Part shown: positions 8,882 through 18,774 of the stretch, in pieces
Position numbering within the stretch: the first letter of the stretch is position 1
Layout of the letters: every line of letters begins with the position of its first letter
Assembly: GCF_902459555.1 (NCBI RefSeq)
Contig: NZ_CABPSM010000011.1
Span: forward strand, 124,001-188,000
Source: Pandoraea horticolens
GTDB lineage: Bacteria; Pseudomonadota; Gammaproteobacteria; Burkholderiales; Burkholderiaceae
Direction: 5' to 3'
Length of the DNA: 64,000 nt
Made by a program: the position numbers and the translations under genes
The notes under the pieces: model-generated
Told to the model about the DNA's origin: nothing
Seen by the model: the letters and a program-made list of their open reading frames with translations, nothing else
Database searches by the model: none

Positions 8882-9934
8882 TCAGGCGTCGGGCACCACC
8901 ATCACCCCGGCGCGCAAGCCGTTCTCGACGTTGGGGTTCGGAAACACGATGCGCTCTTCGGGGTGCGACACCGTGTAAGTGTTCTCACCGTCACGTGCCA
9001 ACACGGTACCTGCGGCGTAGGGTGTGAAATTTGGCGTATCGGCAGGAACGTCGAGAACGAAAGCGTCGGTGTGGCGCACGATTTCGGCGGCCACACGAAA
9101 GCGTTGCGTATGCAGGACCTTGCCATCGTCGCGCAGGCCCATCTCGCCGCCGCAGAGCCAGCGTCGCAGCGCTGCGTCGATGCCGGCGAAGTCCGCCAGA
9201 CGGTTCTGCCCGAACGGCGCCACCTTGCCGAGTTCGAGCGTGCAGCTCTCGGCGCCAAATCGCGCATATGTGTAATACGAAAACGTGACGGACGGCTGCT
9301 CGGTGCGCATCACCGCCTCGATGTCGGCGGCGGCGAGCGTATCGATCCAGTCGTCGCTCGGCGGGTGCTGCGGGGTGCCGGGTACGACCGCAAAGCGCGA
9401 AAAGAGCGATGCGCGAATCGCGGTGTGCATATCGACATGCCGGCGCAGGCGGTGCACGCCGTCCCCCCCCGCGAAGAATTGCGCCACGATCACTTCGAGT
9501 TCGCGGGCGCGCTGCACGGCGGGCGACTCGGCACGTTTCGCGTGGGCGCCATGGAACAGACGATTCAGGTCGTACTCGAGATATCGCTTGCCGGCACGCA
9601 CGGCGTCCGGGTTGCCGAGAATGACGAGCACCCGCTCGCGCAACGTCAGGCGAGCGTCTGCGATGTCGCGCAGAATGCCGTCGACGATTTCGATGGGGGC
9701 GGTTTCGTCGCCGTGAATGCCACACGACAGGACGGCGTCGAAGCGGCCGCCTTGTGACTTCCCCGCCTTGTCGGTGGTGCCGTTCGCGTCGGCTGGCGTG
9801 AGTTCGAGCACGCCCTCGGCGTGCCGTTGCCAGCGTACGCCGCACGGATCGATGCCTTCGTCGTGGTGAGTGTCGCGCGATTCGCGCACATCGCTTAGCC
9901 AGTGGCGCAGGGCCGAACGATTGGCGTCGGTCAT
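8882..9934 (-). CDS. astE: Succinylglutamate desuccinylase
   Basis: This is the last enzyme of the arginine succinyltransferase pathway; it splits N-succinylglutamate into glutamate and succinate and needs zinc. The length is 350 residues. Zinc-binding residues of the AstE/aspartoacylase family are seen in CGIHGDETAP (His and Glu) and VDMHTAIR (His); the catalytic Glu is probable in CTLELGKVAPFG. GGAG precedes the ATG. It is transcribed away from astD-astB, so the pathway genes are split across a 209-bp divergent promoter region. Confidence 0.95.
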   Translation of the reverse strand: MTDANRSALRHWLSDVRESRDTHHDEGIDPCGVRWQRHAEGVLELTPADANGTTDKAGKSQGGRFDAVLSCGIHGDETAPIEIVDGILRDIADARLTLRERVLVILGNPDAVRAGKRYLEYDLNRLFHGAHAKRAESPAVQRARELEVIVAQFFAGGDGVHRLRRHVDMHTAIRASLFSRFAVVPGTPQHPPSDDWIDTLAAADIEAVMRTEQPSVTFSYYTYARFGAESCTLELGKVAPFGQNRLADFAGIDAALRRWLCGGEMGLRDDGKVLHTQRFRVAAEIVRHTDAFVLDVPADTPNFTPYAAGTVLARDGENTYTVSHPEERIVFPNPNVENGLRAGVMVVPDA

Positions 9935-9999
9935 GATGAGATATCTCCAAAAACGCAGATTCGTATTCTATGCGTGTCGCTCGCGTGACCGTTACATGA

Positions 10000-11625
<1,626 letters not shown>

Positions 11626-11670
11626 CGGTGGTATCGACCGGATTTGTATTCTGCTTTCTCAGGAACTGAC

Positions 11671-13032
11671 ATGACGCGTATTGCCTTGGAAGCCAACTTC
11701 GACGGATTGGTCGGCCCCACTCACAACTATGCCGGTTTGTCGTTCGGCAACGTTGCCTCGGCGAACAACGCCAATCGCGTCTCGAACCCTCGCGAGGCGG
11801 CGCTCCAAGGCCTTGCAAAGATGAAGGCGCTGGCCAATCTCGGCTACGCACAGGGTGTATTGCCCCCGCAAGAGCGTCCGTCGGTCGCGTTGCTGCGCAC
11901 GCTTGGGTTTTCCGGCGACGACCACGCGGTCATCCGCGAGGCGGCCCGCACCGCACCGGCAGTGCTCGGTGCGGCCTGTTCGGCAGCGAGCATGTGGACG
12001 GCCAACGCCGCCACTGTCAGCCCGTCGGCGGATACCGCCGACGGCCGGGTGCATTTCACGGCGGCGAATCTGTGCAGCAAGTTGCACCGCGCTATCGAGC
12101 ACGACACCACGTCGCGCGTGCTGCGCGCCGCATTCCCCGACGAGACGCAGTTCGCGCATCACAACGCATTGCCGGGCTGGCCGTCCTTGGGGGATGAGGG
12201 TGCGGCAAATCACACGCGGTTTTGCGGGGCATACGGTGAGCGGGGCGTCGAGTTCTTCGTCTACGGCCGGGATGACCTTGCAAGCGCCCCGGCGCCGCGC
12301 CGGTTTCCCGCACGTCAGACGTTGCAGGCGAGTCAGGCGATTGCCCGTCTGCACGGACTGGCCGACGAGGACGTGGTGTTTGCCCAGCAGCATCCCGACG
12401 CGATCGACGCCGGCGTCTTCCATAACGATGTGATCGCCGTAGGCAATGGCAACGTGCTGTTTTGCCACGCACTGGCGTTCGTCGATCAGGCGGCAGTACT
12501 CGCAACGCTGCGCGATCGGCTGGCTGCCAGAGGGACTCAACTGGAGGTGATCGAGGTGTCCGCCACGGACATCTCGATCGAGGACACCATCGGCAGCTAC
12601 CTTTTCAACAGCCAGTTGCTCGCCCGGACTGCGGAAGCGGGCGGTGGAATGCGGTTGGTGGTCCCGCAGGAGTGTCGCGAACGTCCGGCCGTATGGCGTT
12701 ACCTCGAGTCGCTGGTGGCCGGCGGCGGCCCGATTCGTGAGCTACAGGTGTTCGATCTGCGCGAGAGCATGCGCAATGGCGGCGGCCCCGCATGTCTGCG
12801 GCTGCGGGTGGTGCTGACCGAAGCGGAGCGCAAGGCAACGCACGCAGGACTGTGGATCGACGATGCACGTTATGCGACGCTCACCGGCTGGGTGAAGCGC
12901 CACTATCGTGACCGGCTGTCGGTGAGCGATCTGGCCGATCCGGCATTGCTCGACGAATGCCGCACCGCCCTCGACGAACTCACACGGTTACTTGGCCTGG
13001 GTAGTCTTTACCCGTTCCAGCGCGACGTTTGA
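11671..13032 (+). CDS. astB: N-succinylarginine dihydrolase
   Basis: It converts N-succinylarginine to succinylornithine, ammonia and CO2 in the succinyltransferase pathway. The protein has 453 residues, the usual size. The N-terminal signature [19 protein letters not shown] is clear. The catalytic His is in [12 protein letters not shown] (about residue 251) and the nucleophilic Cys in [10 protein letters not shown] (about residue 375), in line with His248 and Cys365 of E. coli AstB. AGGA precedes the ATG at 11671. It is probably co-transcribed with astD. astC and astA are not in the window. Confidence 0.97.
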   Translation: MTRIALEANFDGLVGPTHNYAGLSFGNVASANNANRVSNPREAALQGLAKMKALANLGYAQGVLPPQERPSVALLRTLGFSGDDHAVIREAARTAPAVLGAACSAASMWTANAATVSPSADTADGRVHFTAANLCSKLHRAIEHDTTSRVLRAAFPDETQFAHHNALPGWPSLGDEGAANHTRFCGAYGERGVEFFVYGRDDLASAPAPRRFPARQTLQASQAIARLHGLADEDVVFAQQHPDAIDAGVFHNDVIAVGNGNVLFCHALAFVDQAAVLATLRDRLAARGTQLEVIEVSATDISIEDTIGSYLFNSQLLARTAEAGGGMRLVVPQECRERPAVWRYLESLVAGGGPIRELQVFDLRESMRNGGGPACLRLRVVLTEAERKATHAGLWIDDARYATLTGWVKRHYRDRLSVSDLADPALLDECRTALDELTRLLGLGSLYPFQRDV

Positions 13033-13103
13033 GCGCAACCCGCCAACCGGCGCAGGCGCCGTGCGGTGGTTACTTCCTATTCATAACGAAAGGAGTCGAT
13101 TCG

Positions 13104-13670
13104 ATGACGACAATCATTGGTTTGTCCGGCAGCCTGCGTAAGGGCTCGTACAACACGGCATTGCTGGTCGCAGCGAAGGCGGTGGCGCCTGCAGGCGTGA
13201 CGCTCGACGTGCGCACGTTGCACGGCATTCCGCTTTACGACGGCGACGTCGAAGCGAGCGAGGGTATTCCGGACGCGGTCGCCGCGTTGAAAGACGCCAT
13301 CGCAAACGCGGATGGTTTGTTGCTGGCAACACCCGAGTACAACAACGGCATGCCCGGCGTGTTCAAGAATGCGCTCGATTGGCTATCGCGACCCCCTGCC
13401 GATAGTGCGCGAGTGTTCCAGAACAAGCCGGTCGCCATCATGGGCGCGTCGCCCGGTGGTTTCGGCACGATTCTGAGTCAGAACGCCTGGTTGCCCGTAC
13501 TGCGCACGCTACAGACCACTCCTTGGTGGCAGGGCCGTCTGATGGTGTCGCACGCGAATAAGGTCATCGACACCGACGGTAATCTTCAGGACGCCGCCGT
13601 GCGCCAGCAACTGGCCGCGTTTGTCGCCGGGTTCGTGACGTTTTTGGATGAGAGGAAGAGTGTTGGCTGA
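13104..13670 (+). CDS. NADPH-dependent FMN reductase (chromate/quinone reductase-like)
   Basis: This is a flavodoxin-like fold protein of 188 residues. The phosphate-binding loop GLSGSLRKGSYN near the N-terminus binds FMN, and ATPEYNNGMPGVFKNALDWLSRP is the hallmark of the NADPH-dependent FMN reductase family (ChrR, YieF, ArsH relatives). AAAGGAG (13089-13095) fixes the ATG at 13104. It probably reduces quinones or other electron acceptors in the cytosol. It follows astB by 71 bp but is not an ast gene. Confidence 0.92.
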   Translation: MTTIIGLSGSLRKGSYNTALLVAAKAVAPAGVTLDVRTLHGIPLYDGDVEASEGIPDAVAALKDAIANADGLLLATPEYNNGMPGVFKNALDWLSRPPADSARVFQNKPVAIMGASPGGFGTILSQNAWLPVLRTLQTTPWWQGRLMVSHANKVIDTDGNLQDAAVRQQLAAFVAGFVTFLDERKSVG

Positions 13671-13685
13671 GGGTATTTGTTTTAA

Positions 13686-13712
13686 ATCAATAAATTGCGG
13701 TGATTTATTGAT
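13686..13712 (+). terminator. AT-rich 10-bp perfect stem-loop after the FMN reductase
   Basis: ATCAATAAAT and ATTTATTGAT form a perfect 10-bp stem with a 7-nt loop, starting 15 bp after the stop codon. It is AT-rich in a GC-rich genome and is followed by GTGATTTGTTTGG. It may be a weak terminator or a protein-binding dyad. Confidence 0.4.
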
Positions 13713-13872
13713 GTGATTTGTTTGGTGATTTGCGATGCTGAACCTTCGCCAATCGAGAATGACGAACCGATAAGCGACGCGATTCACGAATTGTCCTGCG
13801 ATGCACTATGCTGGATGGAACGTGTCGGCCGACACGTCGATCGCGTCCTGTCGCAAAACCGGGGGTGTCGCC

Positions 13873-14175
13873 ATGCAAATTGAGTTTCCGGATCACCGTC
13901 CCGTGTTCAACTACGAAGATCTGACGATCGAATTCGCTGTTGTCGTCAATGGCCGGCCGTTCGATTGTGCGGTGTCGGCTGAAGCGTTGGAGGACCACTT
14001 TGGCGCCCACTCGGCCCGCGCAGACGATCTGTTGCATGCCTTCGAGCATGGGCGCAGTCATATCCAGGCGCTCACGCGCGAATACTTGGCGATGGGGCTC
14101 GCGGGCCCCGTCCTGCTGCGCAGTGGGCACTTCCGCTGGGTGCGGGAGACCAAGCGTCAGGCGTCGCGTCGCTAG
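13873..14175 (+). CDS. DUF1488 family protein, 100 residues
   Basis: This small cytosolic protein of unknown function resembles the DUF1488 family common in Burkholderiales. The pattern is MQIEFPDHRPVFNYEDLTIEF, then FDCAVSAEALEDHFGA and a C-terminal SGHFRW. The ATG at 13873 follows GGGGGTG and matches the family start; an in-frame ATG at 13801 would add a non-conserved stretch. No operon partner is evident. Confidence 0.75.
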   Translation: MQIEFPDHRPVFNYEDLTIEFAVVVNGRPFDCAVSAEALEDHFGAHSARADDLLHAFEHGRSHIQALTREYLAMGLAGPVLLRSGHFRWVRETKRQASRR

Positions 14176-14348
14176 TCGCTCATTCTCATTGGGGCAATAT
14201 TTTCGCGCGCTGGAATTGATTGACGTCAAGTTTCGAATTGTTTAGGTATACGACTCAATAGGCGAGCCGTAGGGATCGGCGTAGACTGGCGTTGCCGCGA
14301 AAGAAGTCACACCAGCGGCACCACTGTCGATCACTAGAAGGAGTCGCC

Positions 14349-14558
14349 ATGGGCTCGGAATTTCGCGTTGTCATTGCCTCGATCGCGGCCTTCATGACGT
14401 TGGCCGGGGCGTTTGCCACCATCCACGGCTTGCTTTATGACAAGACCTACGTCATGCACTGGGGGGTGGCCACTGTGCTGTTCGGCATTCTCTTCATCGT
14501 CGTGATGCTCACGCCGTGGCCGCGAGATGAAGAGGGCGAGACCAAGTCAAAGCCCTGA
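14349..14558 (+). CDS. Small two-helix membrane protein, paralogue A
   Basis: The 69-residue protein has two predicted transmembrane helices (VVIASIAAFMTLAGAFATIH and VATVLFGILFIVVMLTPW) joined by a short loop, then a charged tail. AGAAGGAG (14336-14343) lies six bases before the ATG, so translation is well supported although the gene is short. No named family is recognised. It has a clear paralogue 163 bp downstream. The upstream 170 bp hold a palindrome TTGACGTCAA (14220-14229) that may be part of its promoter. Confidence 0.75.
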   Translation: MGSEFRVVIASIAAFMTLAGAFATIHGLLYDKTYVMHWGVATVLFGILFIVVMLTPWPRDEEGETKSKP

Positions 14559-14721
14559 GTCGCACCAACCGTTTGGTGTGCGGCGTCCTACACTGGGAAT
14601 TGAGGGACGCCGCCGAAGTCACCCGAGAGTCGCGCGGCCCCGGCTGGACAAGCCGCCGGTCTCGTCGATTTCCCTGCCTGAATCGCTTCGCAACGTGCGT
14701 GACCTCGTTGTGAGGTGACGT

Positions 14722-14913
14722 ATGTGTTCCGATCTCCGCGTCTTCATTGCCTCCATCGCCGCGTTCGTGACGCTGGGAGGCATTTTCGCCACGATCCACG
14801 GTTTGCTGTTCAACCTGCCGGAGGTCTCCCGCTACGGCGTGGCAGCCGTGCTGATCGGGGCGACATGCACGGCTACCATGCTGATTCCGTGGGGCGAGCG
14901 TGAGAAGTCGTGA
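14722..14913 (+). CDS. Small two-helix membrane protein, paralogue B
   Basis: The 63-residue protein is a tandem copy of the one at 14349. Shared blocks are RV-IASIAAF-TL-G-FATIHGLL, then GVA-VL-G and ML-PW, with a different polar loop between helices and a shorter charged tail. GAGGTGA precedes the ATG. Conservation of the helices and divergence of the loop suggest two expressed copies. Function unknown. Confidence 0.72.
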   Translation: MCSDLRVFIASIAAFVTLGGIFATIHGLLFNLPEVSRYGVAAVLIGATCTATMLIPWGEREKS

Positions 14914-14954
14914 CACGTCGATAAGCGTGTCGATGAGTGCATCGGACGGCCGCC

Positions 14955-15704
14955 TTAGCGAGCCGGTTGGGCGAGGCGTGCTCGCACGCACATGAACGCG
15001 GGCGCTTGCGACAATTCGTCGTACAGTCGGCGGTCGACGGCCTTCATCTCCGGCAACGGCAGCGGCTCGACCATACGTTCGATCTGCCAGCCTGCCTCGG
15101 CGGCGGCATTCAGAATGCTCGCCAGCGGGCGCCGATAGGACTCCACGTACGGCTTCGGCTCGCCGAAGCCGCTCCAGTACATGCCGAAACGCGTGGTCTC
15201 GAAGTAGGTGCTGTTGCGCCGCGTACGCTCGTCCATCCAATCGCGCATCGGATGCCCCATCGACCAGACCAGCATCGCGCCGGGTTGGGCGACCCGTGCG
15301 AATTCGCGAAATGTCGGCCCAAGGTCTTCGACGTAGTCGAGGGCGAGGGCGCTAACGATGGCGTCGAAGCGATTGTCGGTCAGTGTCGCGAAGGTTTCGC
15401 CGAGGTCTTGCACGTCGAACGTCGCGGCGAGTCCTTCGCAGCGTTTGCGGGCCAGCACGATCATTTCGGGGGTGACGTCGATGCCGTGTACCGTCGCCCC
15501 TTGCCCGGCGAGCCAGGCGCTGTTGATGCCGGGGCCGCAGCCCGCGTCAAGCACCTGCAGGCCGGCGGTGTCGCCAAGCAGGGCGCGCGTGGCGGGGCGT
15601 TCGTACAGGGCGTTGTGCGGCTTGGTGACGGCAATCTCGGCGTAGCGTTCGGCGAAACTTGCGTAAGCGGTGCGTCCTATCGACGCTGGATCGGATGACG
15701 ACAT
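14955..15704 (-). CDS. Class I SAM-dependent methyltransferase
   Basis: It carries the SAM-binding motif VLDAGCGPGINSAWLA near residue 50, motif II around GIDVTPEMIVLARKR, and FDAIVSALALDYVEDL, as in Methyltransf_11/25 small-molecule methyltransferases. The ATG at 15704 has GGAG upstream and gives 249 residues; the long in-frame extension upstream lacks homology. The substrate is unknown. It is divergent from the flavoprotein gene at 16001. Confidence 0.88.
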   Translation of the reverse strand: MSSSDPASIGRTAYASFAERYAEIAVTKPHNALYERPATRALLGDTAGLQVLDAGCGPGINSAWLAGQGATVHGIDVTPEMIVLARKRCEGLAATFDVQDLGETFATLTDNRFDAIVSALALDYVEDLGPTFREFARVAQPGAMLVWSMGHPMRDWMDERTRRNSTYFETTRFGMYWSGFGEPKPYVESYRRPLASILNAAAEAGWQIERMVEPLPLPEMKAVDRRLYDELSQAPAFMCVRARLAQPAR

Positions 15705-16000
15705 GCGCGGCTCCAGGGGGGCGGCCCCGCACGGCGCACGATGACGCGAACGCGCAACGGTGACCGGGCGGCAGGGCGAAATAATAAGGCGGGGAGCGAT
15801 TGTAACGCCAAAGCGGCAAATACCTGGCATGCCCGGCCATACCCACTGTCGCGATTCACGGGGCCTTCGGGGCGGAATCGAGCCTCCCCCGAGTGTCCGC
15901 ACGACACACCAATGTGGGAGAATAGCGGCCTTCGCCGCCGCGTCTGCCTTCGAGACGGGCGTTGTGCGACAGCCGTTATTGCGCGACAACATTCCCAAGC

Positions 16001-17290
16001 ATGCCCCCATCCAGTCTTTCTCCCTCGCCGTCCGGCGCCTCGACCTTTGGTGTGGCCGAGACCATCGATGTCGCCGTGATCGGTGCGGGTCCCGCCGGTC
16101 TGATGGCGGCAGAAGTGTTGTCGGCGGCGGGATGGCGTGTCGACGTGTACGATGCCATGCCGTCGGTCGGGCGCAAGTTTTTGATGGCGGGCAAGGGCGG
16201 TATGAATCTCACGCACAGCGAGCCCGCAGCGCCATTCGTGGCCCGCTACGGCAAACGAGCGGACGCCGTCGCCCGGTGGCTGCGCCGTTTCAGCGCGGAC
16301 GATGTGCGCTCGTGGGCGCATCGGCTCGGCATCGATACGTTCGTTGGCACGTCAGGACGTGTTTTTCCCGTCGACATGAAAGCGGCGCCACTGTTGCGTG
16401 CCTGGCTCACCCGGCTGCGTGCGGCCGGTGTCCGGCTGCATGTACGTCATCGCTGGCTGGGCTGGGAGGCACAGGCGGCGGCCGGTCCGGACGACCTGCG
16501 GTTCGCAACGCCGAGCGGCGAGCGCCGGGTACGGGCAAAGGCGGTGGTACTGACGCTGGGCGGCGCCAGTTGGCCGCAGTTGGGGTCGGACGCCGCCTGG
16601 GTACCCTGGTTGCAGGACCACGGGGTAGGCGTCGCGCCGCTTCTGCCTGCCAACGCGGGTTTCGAGACGGACTGGACGCCGCATCTGCGCGAGCGTTTCG
16701 CGGGGCACCCGGTGAAGTCCGTGACGATGACGCTGCCTGACGGCACGACGCGGCAAGGCGAGTTCGTGATCTCGACGCATGGCATTGAGGGCAGTCTGGT
16801 GTACGCGCTGTGTGCACCGATCCGCGATGCGATCCGCGCCAATGGCAGCACGCAAATCCATCTGGATCTTTTGCCGGATTGGCGTGAGCAGCGCGTGGCC
16901 GAGGAGGTGGCGCGCCCGCGCGAATCACGCTCGATGGCGAGCCATCTGCAAAGCCGTCTGGGAATCGCGGGGGTGAAGGCGGCGCTGCTGCGCGAGTGCC
17001 TGCCGCGTGAGACGTTCAACGATCCGGCGGCGCTCGCGGCCGGGATCAAGCGGTTGCCGTTGACGCTGCTGCGCACACGCCCGATTGCCGAAGTCATCAG
17101 CACTGCCGGAGGCGTCGCGCTCGACGCACTGGACGCCCATTTGATGGCGAAGGCACTGCCGGGGGTGTTCTGCGCGGGAGAGATGCTGGATTGGGAAGCG
17201 CCAACCGGTGGGTATCTGCTTACCGCATGCTTTGCCAGCGCCTGCGTGGCGGGAGATGGCGCAGCAGCCTACCTTCAGGCCCTGCGCTAA
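16001..17290 (+). CDS. HI0933/YhiN-like flavoprotein (TIGR03862-type NAD(P)/FAD oxidoreductase)
   Basis: This 429-residue FAD protein begins with a Rossmann motif VAVIGAGPAGLMAAEVLSAAG. The family mark KFLMAGKGGMNLTHSEP follows at about residue 65, and the C-terminal GVFCAGEMLDWEAPTGGYLL binds FAD. These are typical of the HI0933-like family, whose physiological reaction is not established. The ATG at 16001 is chosen by homology; no strong Shine-Dalgarno is visible, and the in-frame ATG at 15962 remains possible. Confidence 0.9.
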   Translation: MPPSSLSPSPSGASTFGVAETIDVAVIGAGPAGLMAAEVLSAAGWRVDVYDAMPSVGRKFLMAGKGGMNLTHSEPAAPFVARYGKRADAVARWLRRFSADDVRSWAHRLGIDTFVGTSGRVFPVDMKAAPLLRAWLTRLRAAGVRLHVRHRWLGWEAQAAAGPDDLRFATPSGERRVRAKAVVLTLGGASWPQLGSDAAWVPWLQDHGVGVAPLLPANAGFETDWTPHLRERFAGHPVKSVTMTLPDGTTRQGEFVISTHGIEGSLVYALCAPIRDAIRANGSTQIHLDLLPDWREQRVAEEVARPRESRSMASHLQSRLGIAGVKAALLRECLPRETFNDPAALAAGIKRLPLTLLRTRPIAEVISTAGGVALDALDAHLMAKALPGVFCAGEMLDWEAPTGGYLLTACFASACVAGDGAAAYLQALR

Positions 17291-17361
17291 TGGAGCGACC
17301 CGACGGCTGTGCCGCCGCCGGGGGCGCTTGTCTTCTCGGTCTGGTGTCAGCTTTAACGGGA

Positions 17362-18525
17362 TCAGGCCGGGCGAACACCCAGACGCCACAGTGAGGTGAC
17401 TTCGGCGCGTCGCGCAGCATGCAGCGGGTCGTTGGCATCACCGGCCTTCGGATGATGCGGCCGCACATCGTGACGCGCAAGCACGACCAGACCCGCCCCG
17501 TGAATCCACGACAACAACGTCTCGCGAGTGCGCAAACCCAAATGTTCCGCGAGATCCGACAGAATCAGCCAGCCTTCGCCGCCCGGACTCAGATGGGCCG
17601 CCAAGCCATTCAGGAAGCCCTTGAGCATCTGGCTCTCCGGATCGTAAATGGCATGCTCGATGGGCGCATTTGCCTTGGCCGGCAACCACGGCGGGTTGCA
17701 GACGATCAACGGCGCCTCGCCCTCAGGGAACAGATCGGCATCCACGATCTTCACCGAACGGTCGTAGCCAAGCCGCGAGATATTCTCTCGCGCACACGCC
17801 AATGCCCGGGGATCGCGATCCGTCCCAATGACCTGCTGCACCCCACGACGTGCCAGCAACGCCGCGATGACACCCGTTCCCGTGCCAACGTCAAACGCCA
17901 ACGACGTGGACGGCAACGGCGCCTGCTCGATCAACTGCAAATACTCGCCGCGAACCGGCGAAAATACGCCGTACCACGGGTGAATCGATGCACCCAACGC
18001 CGGAATCGTCACCCCCTTCTTGCGCCACTCGTGCGCACCGACCAATCCCAGAATCTCTCGCAACGATGCCACCGACGGTGCATCGTCCGGCACACCCCAG
18101 ACTTCCGTGCATGCCTCTCGAACGTCCGGCGCACGACGCAACGGAATACCATAGTCGGCATCCAGCGGAATGAGCACCATGCCCAAGATTCTCGCCCGCT
18201 GGGCCTGCGCCATCCGGTGCTTGTGAAAGGCCTCAGCCGGATTGACGCCGGTCTGTGTATCTTTCACCGACGCCTTGCGACGTGGGCGATGCGGCGGACG
18301 GTCAGCCCGACGCGCCATCGCCTGCATCAATTGACGTGCATTCTGATAGTCGCCGCGATATAGCAACGCCGTACCACCACATGCCAGATGGTACGCATCG
18401 TCAGCCGTGATCGTATCGTCGACAACTTCGACGCGGCGCGGTGGGGTGACTCCCGCTTCTGAACGCCAACGGGCAGTGACGGGGCGACCGTCTTCGGTCC
18501 AGTCGAGCGTTGGAGTATTGTTCAT
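17362..18525 (-). CDS. SAM-dependent methyltransferase with NPPW motif
   Basis: The protein has 387 residues. The N-terminal half is unfamiliar. The C-terminal half has SAM motif I (FDVGTGTGVIAALLARRG), the acidic motif VIGTDRDPRA and the catalytic-type motif IVCNPPWLP. The (N/D)PP(Y/W) signature marks methyltransferases acting on a nitrogen in RNA, DNA or protein, as in RsmC, RlmG and PrmC; the exact target is not clear. It is convergent with the flavoprotein gene, and a long palindrome lies just upstream of its start. Confidence 0.85.
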   Translation of the reverse strand: MNNTPTLDWTEDGRPVTARWRSEAGVTPPRRVEVVDDTITADDAYHLACGGTALLYRGDYQNARQLMQAMARRADRPPHRPRRKASVKDTQTGVNPAEAFHKHRMAQAQRARILGMVLIPLDADYGIPLRRAPDVREACTEVWGVPDDAPSVASLREILGLVGAHEWRKKGVTIPALGASIHPWYGVFSPVRGEYLQLIEQAPLPSTSLAFDVGTGTGVIAALLARRGVQQVIGTDRDPRALACARENISRLGYDRSVKIVDADLFPEGEAPLIVCNPPWLPAKANAPIEHAIYDPESQMLKGFLNGLAAHLSPGGEGWLILSDLAEHLGLRTRETLLSWIHGAGLVVLARHDVRPHHPKAGDANDPLHAARRAEVTSLWRLGVRPA

Positions 18526-18584
18526 GCTGTGTCTTTTAATGGCGTGGCGGCGCTGAGAAGCGCTGGCGGGATGCTCCCCCCAGC

Positions 18585-18653
18585 CGGACCGGGGGCCCCT
18601 TTCCGCCTCTCAAACATAAACCCAACTCGCTGCAGAAAGGGGCCCCCGGTCCG
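18585..18653. repeat. 19-bp perfect inverted repeat with 31-bp loop
   Basis: The arms at 18585-18603 and 18635-18653 are exact reverse complements (CGGACCGGGGGCCCCTTTC and its complement), and each contains the inner palindrome GGGGGCCCC type. The loop is AT-richer. On the minus strand it lies between the FUSC gene end (18775) and the methyltransferase start (18525). On the plus strand the last arm is followed by a pyrimidine stretch. It may be a terminator, an extragenic palindromic element, or the remnant of a small mobile repeat. Confidence 0.7.
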
Positions 18654-18774
18654 TCTTCTTCGCTTCCTTCTGGATGCGCCGGAAGCACGCATTATGCCTG
18701 CGTTAATACTCATCCCTACTCATCCCGCCGGAAATGGCCCGTTTTTAGCCGCTTTCGGCCGCGCTTTCGTCCGT

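Noticed and set aside
18522-18713. 63-codon ORF across the 19-bp palindrome
   Set aside because: It is made of the two repeat arms and lacks a ribosome-binding site; the repeat explains it better.
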